Shown here in pieces: positions 26,601 through 33,295 of a stretch of 33,295 nt of DNA. The first letter of the stretch is position 1; each line of letters opens with the position of its first letter. The notes below the pieces were generated by a model that was given only the letters and a program-made list of their open reading frames with translations, searched no databases and had not been told where the DNA came from. This stretch comes from a virus: positions 1 through 33,295 of IMG/VR virus record IMGVR_UViG_3300044491_002865. One strand, 5' to 3'. A program made the position numbers and the translations under genes.

Positions 26601-28875
26601 TAACGTAATTGAAGCCGGTTATAATGATATTACTCTTAACCGGTACGATTCAGACAATCAAAGATATAAGATAATGGTTGCTGGGAAGCGAGAAGATACA
26701 TCATTGGCCGATGGTGCAGGCCAGGCGGTGATGCACACTTCCCGAGATCACAGATCCTTTGCGATCGCAGGTAGTTATGATTTAAGAGATAGTGGGGGCA
26801 CTTGGGTTTCGGATACTAGATGGGAAAGGCAATATCTTTCTCCAACAACGGGTGCCTATTTAGAGGAAATAACCACCATTTTATCAGAAGATTCTTCCAG
26901 AAGAGAATGGTGGTATAATGATATTGATGAACATCCAAATCCAGGAAATCATAGAGTAATTGCCCTGGCTACAGGACTTAATTTGGATTCGGCTGCAGAG
27001 CAAAGCTTTGGAATGCAGATGAGAGCTGGGACCGCTGTTCTGGGTATTAATGATTCCGATGGATCACTATACTTCTCTAATTCATTGGGACACATGGGTG
27101 AAGACTATATTAATAATGATATGGTTTGGGATGAAAAGGGTCTAAACTTTGTTTTTTGTGGTAGTTCTACATCACACTCATATGGTAGAGATGCCTTGAT
27201 GTTTAGACAGATGAAGGATGGTTTCGGGACCGGTGTATACCACACAAGTTACTCTACATCAAATGCCTACTATTATGATTCAAATAATTTATCAGCAGTA
27301 AACGAAACGATTTTAAATAGTAATTCTACAGGGATTCAGATTACTAATAAGACATCAACAACTGTTGATAATATTACACTACCCGCCTCTACTATTAGTA
27401 ATGATTATTACCATACAGAGTATAATGGTTCTTATGGTGCAAATGGATTGTTCACGGGATTTTTGGCATATGTAGATCTGGCCGATCTACAAACGTTCCT
27501 TAACTCAGATACATATCAGGAAGAAGTTGATAGAGGGCTAAGAGTTCATGCCGCTAACAGTATCTTTAATATATTCCAACTTTCCACTGTAGGTGATGCT
27601 ACGGCAGATGATGGAAATATATTTGCCTACGATGTCCTCAAGTCATCAGACGGTGAGTACTATTATACGGGTGGTCAGATTTCTGGAAATATGTCATTTA
27701 CTAATACTGGCCTATCCGGTGTCTATGATTATTGGTTGGGGCAATTTAATATTGATACTAATGAATGGAGATTCTGGCAAAATGGTTCTTTTGAAGATGA
27801 AGAAATCTATGCTTTAGAGGAACTTAGAGGATCAACTCCTTCTAACCTTGTTGAGGATCCTAATGCAACCAATAATGGTGCAGTAAATGGAACCGTAACA
27901 TGGATACCTACAACCGCTGGTACCTATTATTATCAATGTGGCAATCATAGCTCAATGGTAGGACAAATCACGGTAACAGATGTACAGGGGTCACCATCGA
28001 CCATTAACCTTAATGCAGGTGCAGTATTTACAGACGCCCTTTATTGGTCTATTTCTGGAACCGACAGATCAACAACTCATAGTTCTGCACTGAATCCTAC
28101 TATTACGATTGACACCGGAGACACTCTTAATATATCGGTATCAACCACAGGAAGCAATCATCCATTTTATATTCAGGTGACTCCGGGGATTTCTCCAAAG
28201 GCTGGTAACATAGCATTTGCTGGTAGGACAACTGGCACCCTAGCAGGTGCATCTTCCTTGATTGGAGGATATGATTTATTCTTAGGTATTTTTAATCCGG
28301 GTACATGGAGCTCTGAATATTATGTAAATGGTTCGGGCTTTAATGATAAGGTAATGAACCTTCATGATATTAATGACACAATTCCTAATACTCTAGCTCT
28401 TGTGTATACCTCATTTGGTTCTGTAAATGGTTCGAATGTATTCGGTTCTGAAGACATTGGTATCATAACCTTTAATTACGCTACAGATACCTGGTCTACA
28501 GGATTTAACACAGGATCTGAGACATCAGAAGAAATCGAACAGAATGGTAGCCCATCGACCAGATTGTCTGATGGTAGAATAGGTGTTGTGTGTAATACAG
28601 CAGGGGCTTTTGCTGATGATGCTAATACATTTGGTCTTAAAGATATGGGACTTGGTATATTTGATTTTGATAGTGATGGCAATGGTAACTATAGTGGATG
28701 GTCTAAATACCAAGTAGGTTCAGGATCATCAGACTTTTCTTTTAGTGTAGATAATAATGGTTCTACATTCCTAGTAACAGGATATTCAGAAGCAACATGG
28801 GATAGAGCAGTACATGGTGTTTTTGTAGAATTCGACCCCGAAAAAGGGTACTTAGCGAAATCCGCAGGGAGTTAA
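23650..28875 (+). CDS. giant beta-propeller protein with two cupredoxin-like inserts
   Basis: 1741 aa. Most of the chain repeats units of about 55-65 residues with a hydrophobic strand plus Gly (ALVGQIRSNP, RIVLSGYAKG, DYIISGWTRN, FLFAGSDTT, YYYTGGQISG, IAFAGRTTG, ALVYTSFGS, FLVTGYSEA), a D-rich turn and a F/I-x-x-F/Y-D strand, typical of propellers of Kelch/SBBP type. Two cupredoxin-like domains interrupt it: about 341-456 (His400, Cys441, His444, Met447) and about 1401-1520 (Cys1430, His1433, Met1436, then His1504, order reversed). No signal peptide, membrane segment or protease motif is seen. CAGGAA lies before the ATG at 23650. Probably a carbohydrate- or surface-binding virion adhesin. 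Confidence 0.7.
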   Translation: MTIANITRETSLTDSDYLGLPVMHHIAADGFWYHYKPSDKVNNATLAGNAIVPYQWDSALPIGSGSLASGGGIELDGTFAFIDEEHNGSTLKYHGGCIQHIGAGINDITNITENNAFFMAHIGTWGDDGPTTGGLLEDDAFYWDRLYQTTAGGDWNFYQYHKHLPSNYAQFDDGRLVWDADGYIRSADKQYGYMITIRATSGGASYNVPLARIHTPSIGGAHNSHNDVTLPSVAGVNYLAGGILKGSSNRFHAFYMDSSSTAGEWNVYSRTFTSSSGSFTPQVNYGSYDLATPTFTPYPGGGAESEGALSQYPLRASAGHTFGSYVYWPTIIKAQPINFGDLVVTSNGGNVYQLNGNDRQNPGSAGALLLDGNNNNPTVRIKVGDTIRLAFASSGTASTHPLYIKTTTQSNTNDQAVGVSGNGTQYITFTPESAGTYYYVCVVHNGMYGVIEVTDLDGTFDTQIWRVTDANTISPGTLERIDLPWYYKATPERPDVLLTSVGSKIYVASSGSLRGGVDLFSAPIIDSSGDLYDEGQIVTNTIANDLRVHGFKYNASNTKFYALLSGTSGVGSYSGKGLYSFDLAGGSFEGYDHLDYDVSTGTYITKGPNTSGHIMYNHSDASMTKKTTIEPEGIAQGTSILQYQIASPQFYNKTEVNTGYEEYYFQGIYLSDGRKALVGQIRSNPQNTGLGGDLLLTIIDNENNDISYTYTAEGDDYITGIIEDVENNRIVLSGYAKGELTTKGAQGIHGWGRNLKENADSADQAFTGIFKKDDHGFKLVGNDRRQKKAFISNFDKDYNYINSKILSVGPDSDVIDTVTPLANNKDYIISGWTRNATSDKDAFMARLDSAENVIWSKRFNISNAYNAFTSHAIVDNNGTENIVGFFTNESGDDSTQSYGVLTVLNTSGNITDNAVTAYTEGNFYLNKIRPGRPGSGEFLFAGSDTTSNYRAPSWGIGNVNSANLIDYIRHHSWSTTAVADAQAFNVIEAGYNDITLNRYDSDNQRYKIMVAGKREDTSLADGAGQAVMHTSRDHRSFAIAGSYDLRDSGGTWVSDTRWERQYLSPTTGAYLEEITTILSEDSSRREWWYNDIDEHPNPGNHRVIALATGLNLDSAAEQSFGMQMRAGTAVLGINDSDGSLYFSNSLGHMGEDYINNDMVWDEKGLNFVFCGSSTSHSYGRDALMFRQMKDGFGTGVYHTSYSTSNAYYYDSNNLSAVNETILNSNSTGIQITNKTSTTVDNITLPASTISNDYYHTEYNGSYGANGLFTGFLAYVDLADLQTFLNSDTYQEEVDRGLRVHAANSIFNIFQLSTVGDATADDGNIFAYDVLKSSDGEYYYTGGQISGNMSFTNTGLSGVYDYWLGQFNIDTNEWRFWQNGSFEDEEIYALEELRGSTPSNLVEDPNATNNGAVNGTVTWIPTTAGTYYYQCGNHSSMVGQITVTDVQGSPSTINLNAGAVFTDALYWSISGTDRSTTHSSALNPTITIDTGDTLNISVSTTGSNHPFYIQVTPGISPKAGNIAFAGRTTGTLAGASSLIGGYDLFLGIFNPGTWSSEYYVNGSGFNDKVMNLHDINDTIPNTLALVYTSFGSVNGSNVFGSEDIGIITFNYATDTWSTGFNTGSETSEEIEQNGSPSTRLSDGRIGVVCNTAGAFADDANTFGLKDMGLGIFDFDSDGNGNYSGWSKYQVGSGSSDFSFSVDNNGSTFLVTGYSEATWDRAVHGVFVEFDPEKGYLAKSAGS
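24670..25017 (+). other. cupredoxin-like domain (copy 3, canonical order)
   Basis: Residues about 341-456 run VYQLNGNDR, VRIKVGDTIRLAF, STHPLYIKTT, YITFTPESAGTYYYVC, then VVHNGMYGVIEV. Potential ligands are His400, Cys441, His444 and Met447. The flanks (VYWPTIIKAQPINFGD and FDTQIWRVTDAN) read as one propeller unit when the domain is removed. Confidence 0.7.
27853..28200 (+). other. cupredoxin-like domain (copy 4) with halves in reversed order
   Basis: Residues about 1402-1517. The C-terminal half comes first (GTVTWIPTTAGTYYYQC then GNHSSMVGQITV; Cys1430, His1433, Met1436). The N-terminal half follows (YWSISGTDR, PTITIDTGDTLNISV, SNHPFYIQVTPG; His1504). Swapping the halves back gives a complete domain resembling copy 3, so it reads as a circular permutation. 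Confidence 0.65.
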
Positions 28876-28878
28876 TAA

Positions 28879-31239
28879 ATGGCGGCCTTAAACTTTCCAA
28901 TTAATCCAAGTCATAATGATACGTATTCAGCGAATGGTACTTCATACCTATATGACTCGGATACTACATCATGGGTAGCCGATCAATTTATAGGTTATAC
29001 AGGATCCCAAGGTTTTACGGGATCTAAAGGGGCTGGCTTTACAGGGTCTCGAGGTAATCTTGGATTTAGTGGGTCGGTGGGCTTTACGGGTTCCATAGGA
29101 TTTACTGGGTCGCGAGGTTTTACCGGATCTGCTGCAGCTCAGGGTCTAAAGTATGACGCCGACATAAGTACCACAACCCTTAACACTATATCAACGGGGC
29201 GTATAGGTTGGAACAATGCTACTCTAACATCTGCAACTCAGGTTGGTATACATAGAACCTCTTCAGATTCACAAGATAATATTAACTATCTAAACACATT
29301 TGATGATTATGGCGGCACGACCGACCGTGGTTATCTAATGATAAGATCTGCGGATGCTAACTCTTCTGATTTCCTACTCTACAGGGTTACGGGTAATAGT
29401 TCCTTAAATAATAGTGTAATGATATTTGATACCACCTACCTTGGAGGTACAGCCACCCCTATTACGGGTGAAGGTATGATTATTACCTATATTCACAGAG
29501 GTAATTCTGGATTTGTTGGGTCTCAAGGTAATATAGGATTCTCAGGATCAAGGGGATTTACTGGGTCGCAAGGTGTCATAGGATTTACGGGTTCTCAAGG
29601 TGATCAAGGTGTCATAGGATTTACGGGTTCTCAAGGAGATCAAGGTGTAGCTGGTGTAAGTGGTACTGGGGGTGGATTGTTTGGCCTTGTAGGTGAAAAA
29701 TCCACTACTCCTGGGGCGGGCGACTACCTTTCATTTGGTAGTGGGGCTACAGCAAATATATATGGTGTAAAAATCCCAGAAGTAATGATACTTGATAGTA
29801 TTACCGTTACTACTCAAAACGTGGTAACCTCTAATCTACAGATTTCAATCCGCAGGGGTGGAGTTGCAATTGCAACGGCTACGGTTGTTTTTGGCGATAA
29901 TGACACCAGAGTATCTAATATAGGTGTTTCAATAAACGCTGATGATGAAATATCAATACGCTGCGATGCCCCAGCAACTGGATCAGGGGCTGTCATTGCA
30001 ACGGCTTGGTTTGCGACTAATGGGGCAAAGGGTTATACAGGTTCTCAGGGTATACAGGGTATACAAGGCGCTACGGGTTCCCAGGGACCCATAGGTTATA
30101 CTGGATCGCAAGGTATACAAGGTATTCAGGGTGATGTTGGATTTACAGGATCTAAGGGAAATACAGGTTCCCAGGGACCCATAGGTTATACTGGATCGCA
30201 GGGTATACAAGGTCCTACGGGTATTCAGGGGCCTATAGGCTATACTGGATCTAAGGGTATTCAGGGTATACAAGGTATTCAGGGTATACAAGGACCCACG
30301 GGCCCACAAGGGCCTATAGGTTATACGGGATCTAAGGGAAATACAGGTTCTCAGGGACCCATAGGTTATACAGGATCACGAGGATCAGACGGTACATCAA
30401 TTGCTATTCAAGGAACTGTTGCAACAGTAGGCAATTTACCATCAACTGGGAATACTGCTGGCGATGCATATATTGTTACGGCAAGTGGTAATCTTCATGT
30501 ATGGACTGGATCAGCATGGACTGATGCAGGGCAGTTTGCTGGCTATACAGGATCTCAGGGAAATACAGGTGCTACGGGTCCTGGGGGAGCTACGGGCCCT
30601 ACTGGCCCTCAGGGACCTATAGGATATACGGGATCTAAGGGAAATACAGGTAGCACGGGCCCTGGAGGCCCTGCAGGCCCTACTGGACCTCAGGGGCCTA
30701 TAGGATATACGGGATCCAAAGGAAATACAGGTAGCACTGGCCCTGGGGGATCTACTGGACCTCAGGGTCCTCGGGGTTATACAGGATCTAGGGGAAATAC
30801 TGGTGCTACGGGCCCTGCAGGTCCTGGGGGAGCTACTGGTCCTGGGGGAGCTACGGGCCCTGCGGGTCCTCAGGGACCTATAGGCTATACGGGATCCAAG
30901 GGAAATACAGGCAGCACTGGCCCTACTGGGCCTGGTGGCTCTCAGGGTCCTCGAGGTTATACTGGATCCAAGGGAAATACAGGTTCTACGGGCCCTGGAG
31001 GAGGCACTGGTCCTCAGGGTCCTCAAGGTTATACGGGATCTAAGGGAGATACAGGTCCTGGAGGCCCTGGAGGCCCTGCGGGTCCTGGAGGTTCTCAGGG
31101 CCCTCGAGGTTATACGGGATCCAAGGGAAATACAGGAACTACAGGAGCTACGGGCCCTGCGGGCCCTGCGGGTCCTGCTGGAGCATCAGGGTCAACGTCA
31201 GTTGAAAAGGCTGTTGCCTATGCTATTCTATTTGGATAA
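28879..31239 (+). CDS. collagen-like fibre protein with two interspersed beta domains
   Basis: 786 aa. The anchor leader [16 protein letters not shown] (1-16) is shared with the C1q-like gene. Gly-x-y stretches lie at about 39-86, 211-262, 385-504 and 555-771. They change from GFTGSxG units to Pro-rich [20 protein letters not shown] units. Between them are a beta domain (about 88-208), a second one (about 265-380: [20 protein letters not shown] ... [12 protein letters not shown]), and a small module at about 508-552 ([32 protein letters not shown]) common in phage collagen-like fibres. The chain ends [15 protein letters not shown] without a head domain. It probably makes a trimeric rod. AGGGAG precedes the ATG at 28879. 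Confidence 0.82.
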   Translation: MAALNFPINPSHNDTYSANGTSYLYDSDTTSWVADQFIGYTGSQGFTGSKGAGFTGSRGNLGFSGSVGFTGSIGFTGSRGFTGSAAAQGLKYDADISTTTLNTISTGRIGWNNATLTSATQVGIHRTSSDSQDNINYLNTFDDYGGTTDRGYLMIRSADANSSDFLLYRVTGNSSLNNSVMIFDTTYLGGTATPITGEGMIITYIHRGNSGFVGSQGNIGFSGSRGFTGSQGVIGFTGSQGDQGVIGFTGSQGDQGVAGVSGTGGGLFGLVGEKSTTPGAGDYLSFGSGATANIYGVKIPEVMILDSITVTTQNVVTSNLQISIRRGGVAIATATVVFGDNDTRVSNIGVSINADDEISIRCDAPATGSGAVIATAWFATNGAKGYTGSQGIQGIQGATGSQGPIGYTGSQGIQGIQGDVGFTGSKGNTGSQGPIGYTGSQGIQGPTGIQGPIGYTGSKGIQGIQGIQGIQGPTGPQGPIGYTGSKGNTGSQGPIGYTGSRGSDGTSIAIQGTVATVGNLPSTGNTAGDAYIVTASGNLHVWTGSAWTDAGQFAGYTGSQGNTGATGPGGATGPTGPQGPIGYTGSKGNTGSTGPGGPAGPTGPQGPIGYTGSKGNTGSTGPGGSTGPQGPRGYTGSRGNTGATGPAGPGGATGPGGATGPAGPQGPIGYTGSKGNTGSTGPTGPGGSQGPRGYTGSKGNTGSTGPGGGTGPQGPQGYTGSKGDTGPGGPGGPAGPGGSQGPRGYTGSKGNTGTTGATGPAGPAGPAGASGSTSVEKAVAYAILFG
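29572..29643 (+). repeat. 36-base tandem repeat in the collagen-like gene
   Basis: Two adjacent 36-base copies (29572-29607 and 29608-29643) encode [12 protein letters not shown] twice and differ at a single base (GGT versus GGA codon). This is the freshest duplication seen in the gene and keeps the Gly-x-y register. Confidence 0.85.
30541..31191 (+). repeat. Pro-rich collagen-like repeat block
   Basis: Eight units, each starting GYTGSKG or a close variant, with lengths of 24, 27 or 36 residues, so always multiples of three. The DNA carries recurrent GGATCTAAGGGAAATACAGG and GGGCCCTG words and is richer in GC than its surroundings. Open frames in other frames and on the other strand here are by-products of the repeat. 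Confidence 0.8.
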
Positions 31240-31245
31240 TTAAAA

Positions 31246-31659
31246 ATGAGTGCTAATTTTGTAAATATATCAACTTTGGGTTTTACACAGAGGCATGGGT
31301 ATAGTATAAGCTCAGGGCCTGGTGGGTTGAACAGCGTATTTGGCGTTGGAGTCAATGCGTCTACTCCTCAAAAATATTGTGTGCGTGTAAGTTTTACAAA
31401 TGTTGATCCCCAGGGACTAGATCGCAGAATATCAGTTCAGGTATCTCAGGAGTATAATAATGGAGGTCAAAGAGTTATTGAGATTGCTACAAACTTTTGG
31501 GTAGCCTACGGAACTACTTACGAGCCTTTTACTATGACAGAACCTATACATAATATAATGGGTAATTCACCACTGTATGATTATACTAGCATAAATTATA
31601 GTGAGTATAATTCTAATGGATCATTTAGAATAACTTCGGACTGGTGGGAGGCCTCATAA
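31246..31659 (+). CDS. small beta-rich orphan structural protein
   Basis: 137 aa, not recognised. It is hydrophilic and beta-rich (YCVRVSFTNVDP, RRISVQVSQEYNNGGQRVIE, INYSEYNSNGSFRITSDWWE), without signal peptide, membrane segment or catalytic motif. The strand pattern could form a small beta-sandwich. It starts six bases after the collagen-like gene with a modest GGA site, and its stop overlaps the next start as TAATG. The close link to the rod gene suggests it may supply a separate head or tip for it, but nothing in the sequence proves this. Confidence 0.55.
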   Translation: MSANFVNISTLGFTQRHGYSISSGPGGLNSVFGVGVNASTPQKYCVRVSFTNVDPQGLDRRISVQVSQEYNNGGQRVIEIATNFWVAYGTTYEPFTMTEPIHNIMGNSPLYDYTSINYSEYNSNGSFRITSDWWEAS

Positions 31660-32069
31660 TGGGTGTAAATCTTCATGATACTACTGGCAACCAAATGAGA
31701 ATATATCATTTCGCTAAAGAAATTTTAACCACTCCATCAGATCTGTTTACATTTTCAGGCACTGCCTTTACATCAATGAGAATTTTTAATATGTTTTGTA
31801 CATTAGATAATGAAAATGCTCAATCAGGTCCTGCTAGGATTTTCCTGGGCACAAAAAGAACAAATACAAATCCTATGGAGATAGTATATAGATATAATAA
31901 TGTTAAAGTATATCCAGGCATTACTACCTACCTTGCGGATAAAGACCATCCTTGGCATATATCCTCTGGTGACGATGCAACCGGATCTCCCTACTATATT
32001 TACGGATATAGAACCGGTCAGGCTGCATATACTTTTACATTACATATTTTTGCAGAGGTATATTCATAA
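31659..32069 (+). CDS. small beta-rich orphan structural protein
   Basis: 136 aa with start at the ATG at 31659 (MGVNLHDTTGNQM). That ATG overlaps the previous stop as TAATG and lies eight bases after GGAGG at 31647-31651; a GTG at 31644 in the same frame is less likely. Beta-rich with aromatic residues (FTFSGTAFTSMRIFNMF, PHWHISS-like PWHISSGD, YTFTLHIFAEVYS). No family recognised. It is the second in a chain of coupled small genes of 136-203 residues and probably a virion or fibre accessory protein. Confidence 0.55.
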   Translation: MGVNLHDTTGNQMRIYHFAKEILTTPSDLFTFSGTAFTSMRIFNMFCTLDNENAQSGPARIFLGTKRTNTNPMEIVYRYNNVKVYPGITTYLADKDHPWHISSGDDATGSPYYIYGYRTGQAAYTFTLHIFAEVYS

Positions 32070-32587
32070 TGGCAGACTGGTTTCAAAATAAAGGTATCTA
32101 TAAAAAATCTAAAGCCTATTATGTTACGACGACTACTAATACTACGCCGTCATCACCGTCTATGTCGATATACCCCCCATCGGGTATGGTTTGGGTGTTA
32201 CATGGTTTTTACATTTCCAATAATACACATGATAACAATGACTCCGCACCTACCATTAATGTATGTATGTACAGGGCAGGGGAAACCTCAACCAGTGCAA
32301 CGTCTGGTACAGATTGGGCGGCCGTAAGTGCAGATCCTGTACCATTTATAACGGGACAGACATTGGGGGTTTGCAATACCATTAATCTAGCTACTAAGGA
32401 ATCTCCTCTAGTCTTGAATAACACAACCAATCGTACTCTAGAACGAGCCATGAATACAAACACTGGTATCACCAACACTGATTTTTCCCATGTAATAAAA
32501 GGATTCGGAGTATATGTTACAGGAGGTAATAATTCCGCCTCTTCTGCATTTATAACAAGCACAATTGTTTATGAGGAATATAAGTAA
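32069..32587 (+). CDS. small beta-rich orphan structural protein
   Basis: 172 aa, not recognised. Residues about 28-60 (MSIYPPSGMVWVLHGFYISN) and the closing SSAFITSTIVYEEY have the alternating pattern of a beta-sandwich. The middle is rich in Thr, Ser and Asn. A short helix may lie near RTLERAMNTN. Start and stop both overlap the neighbours as TAATG, so it is translated as part of a coupled series. The ending ITSTIVYEEY resembles the last strand of several small phage beta proteins; a function cannot be assigned. Confidence 0.55.
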   Translation: MADWFQNKGIYKKSKAYYVTTTTNTTPSSPSMSIYPPSGMVWVLHGFYISNNTHDNNDSAPTINVCMYRAGETSTSATSGTDWAAVSADPVPFITGQTLGVCNTINLATKESPLVLNNTTNRTLERAMNTNTGITNTDFSHVIKGFGVYVTGGNNSASSAFITSTIVYEEYK

Positions 32588-33198
32588 TGAATTTTTTAAA
32601 TGGGCAAAGGTCCAGAATTGATAATATGAATGGTGCTCGGTGGGTATGTGGCCATTATCGAACCGCAATTAAGGATAACAATAATACGCATTGGACTAGA
32701 GCAATTATAGCAATGGGTGATAATTCATCTAGTTATCATGGATCTGGTAATGATTTAAGAGAAGCTGCATTATGTATAATGAATATGTTTGTAGTAATCG
32801 AAGACCCCCTTAACTATCAGCCACAAAACACTGGATACCCAGGCGAACATAGTGTACAATTTAAATTTAATTTTCAATATCCCAACCAATATTCTGGTTC
32901 CAATAGCTGGACAACTGCGGGTTGGAGTATTAATGTACCTTCAAATTATGCTGGAAACAGAGTACCGCTGCAAATTATAAATGCTAAAAGGCCTATATGG
33001 ATTTTAACTGGTTATCGAAATCAGGATGAAAACACTCTTACGGGGCCTACAGATAAATTTGCAAGCTTTGGTTTTTCGCGGATCAACCCTTATTGGACTG
33101 ATGGTCCAGAAGTAGGTGATCCGATTGATACGGGAAATTATCAATCAAGTGCTTATTTGGTTAGTATGTACTGGGCCGGAATGACATTACAGGGGTAA
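32587..33198 (+). CDS. orphan structural protein, aromatic-rich
   Basis: 203 aa, not recognised. It is rich in Asn, Tyr, Trp and Gly (GARWVCGHYRTAI, SNSWTTAGWSINVPSNY, RINPYWTDGPEVGDP) and closes with YLVSMYWAGMTLQG. It has no signal peptide, transmembrane helix or repeat. The start overlaps the previous stop as TAATG, with GAGGAA about ten bases upstream. The density of exposed-type aromatic residues fits a ligand-binding surface, but that is speculative. It is followed three bases later by the next gene. Confidence 0.55.
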   Translation: MNFLNGQRSRIDNMNGARWVCGHYRTAIKDNNNTHWTRAIIAMGDNSSSYHGSGNDLREAALCIMNMFVVIEDPLNYQPQNTGYPGEHSVQFKFNFQYPNQYSGSNSWTTAGWSINVPSNYAGNRVPLQIINAKRPIWILTGYRNQDENTLTGPTDKFASFGFSRINPYWTDGPEVGDPIDTGNYQSSAYLVSMYWAGMTLQG

Positions 33199-33201
33199 AT
33201 A

Positions 33202-33295
33202 ATGACTAAAAACTTATTGAATACAGGTTCGTTTCGAGCAAAGGTTGTATCATCTATCTTTAGTGGTAGTGGTTCTGCCTTAATATTTTCCGATG
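33202..33295 (+). CDS. start of a further small gene (partial, runs off the window)
   Basis: An ATG at 33202, three bases after the previous stop and preceded by AGGGG, opens a frame reading MTKNLLNTGSFRAKVVSSIF and then GSGSALIFSD to the end of the window (31 residues). Spacing and ribosome site match the preceding chain of small genes, so it is probably real; no function can be given. Confidence 0.55.
   Translation, partial: MTKNLLNTGSFRAKVVSSIFSGSGSALIFSD

Noticed and set aside
30511-31026. 171-aa minus-strand frame and a 102-aa plus frame (30935-31243) within the collagen block
   Set aside because: Both mirror the GGN-rich repeat and give Arg/Ser or Leu/Arg repeats. The collagen-like frame is continuous through this region.
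29572-31191. CRISPR array or diversity-generating retroelement target
   Set aside because: The repeats are coding Gly-x-y units without unique spacers, and no reverse transcriptase or template repeat is present in the window.
31644-31658. GTG start at 31644 for the 136-aa gene
   Set aside because: The ATG at 31659 overlaps the previous stop as TAATG and has GGAGG at the right distance, as in neighbouring genes.
32579-32586. TATAAGTA as a late promoter
   Set aside because: It is one base off the consensus and ends directly at the ATG at 32587, so a transcript from it would start inside the gene; this is better explained by the end of the upstream coding sequence.

Overview
The window is part of the virion structural region of a large T4-like (myovirus) phage, most probably from a marine host. 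All genes lie on the + strand and are tightly packed. The lineage call rests on a gp8-type baseplate wedge protein, a gp9/gp10-type N-terminal domain (GDTLR...GTKINENF), a DUF4815-type baseplate protein, and T4 late promoter boxes (TATAAATA) in the few gaps. The AT-rich sequence and the style of the fibre modules (NLYYT repeats, WKDLYLSG, APC chaperone, marine cupredoxin-like inserts) resemble cyanophages and pelagiphages. The host cannot be fixed from this window: there are no photosynthesis, replication or tRNA genes here.

Layout. (1) 1-8263, baseplate: the end of an unknown gene, a gp9/gp10-like protein, gp8, a DUF4815 protein, and two further genes that look like the downstream modules of the DUF4815 family encoded separately. 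(2) 8263-14080: a small coiled-coil protein, a 1568-aa fibre ending in an S74 intramolecular chaperone, an APC-type tail assembly chaperone and a 193-aa orphan. (3) 14081-21028: a gap with two late promoter boxes, a small BppU-like beta protein and a 2150-aa fibre. (4) 21029-31239: another late promoter, then a run of adhesin-like genes: a modular WWD/cupredoxin/collagen protein, a tandem C1q-like protein, a small beta protein, a 1741-aa beta-propeller protein and a 786-aa collagen-like protein. (5) 31246-33295: four small beta-rich orphans linked by TAATG stop/start overlaps or very short gaps, and the start of a fifth.

How they may work together: region 1 builds the baseplate periphery. Regions 2-5, about 25 kb, seem almost wholly devoted to host-contact fibres, adhesins and their folding helpers. 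The most unusual feature is a cupredoxin-like module present four times in three genes. Each copy keeps a full potential type-1 copper ligand set (His, then C-x2-H-x2-M). In two genes it appears spliced into other repeat modules, and one copy has its two halves in reversed order, as expected for a circular permutation. No stretch longer than 300 bases lacks a gene; the largest gaps are 14081-14201 and 21029-21092, both of which carry late promoter boxes.
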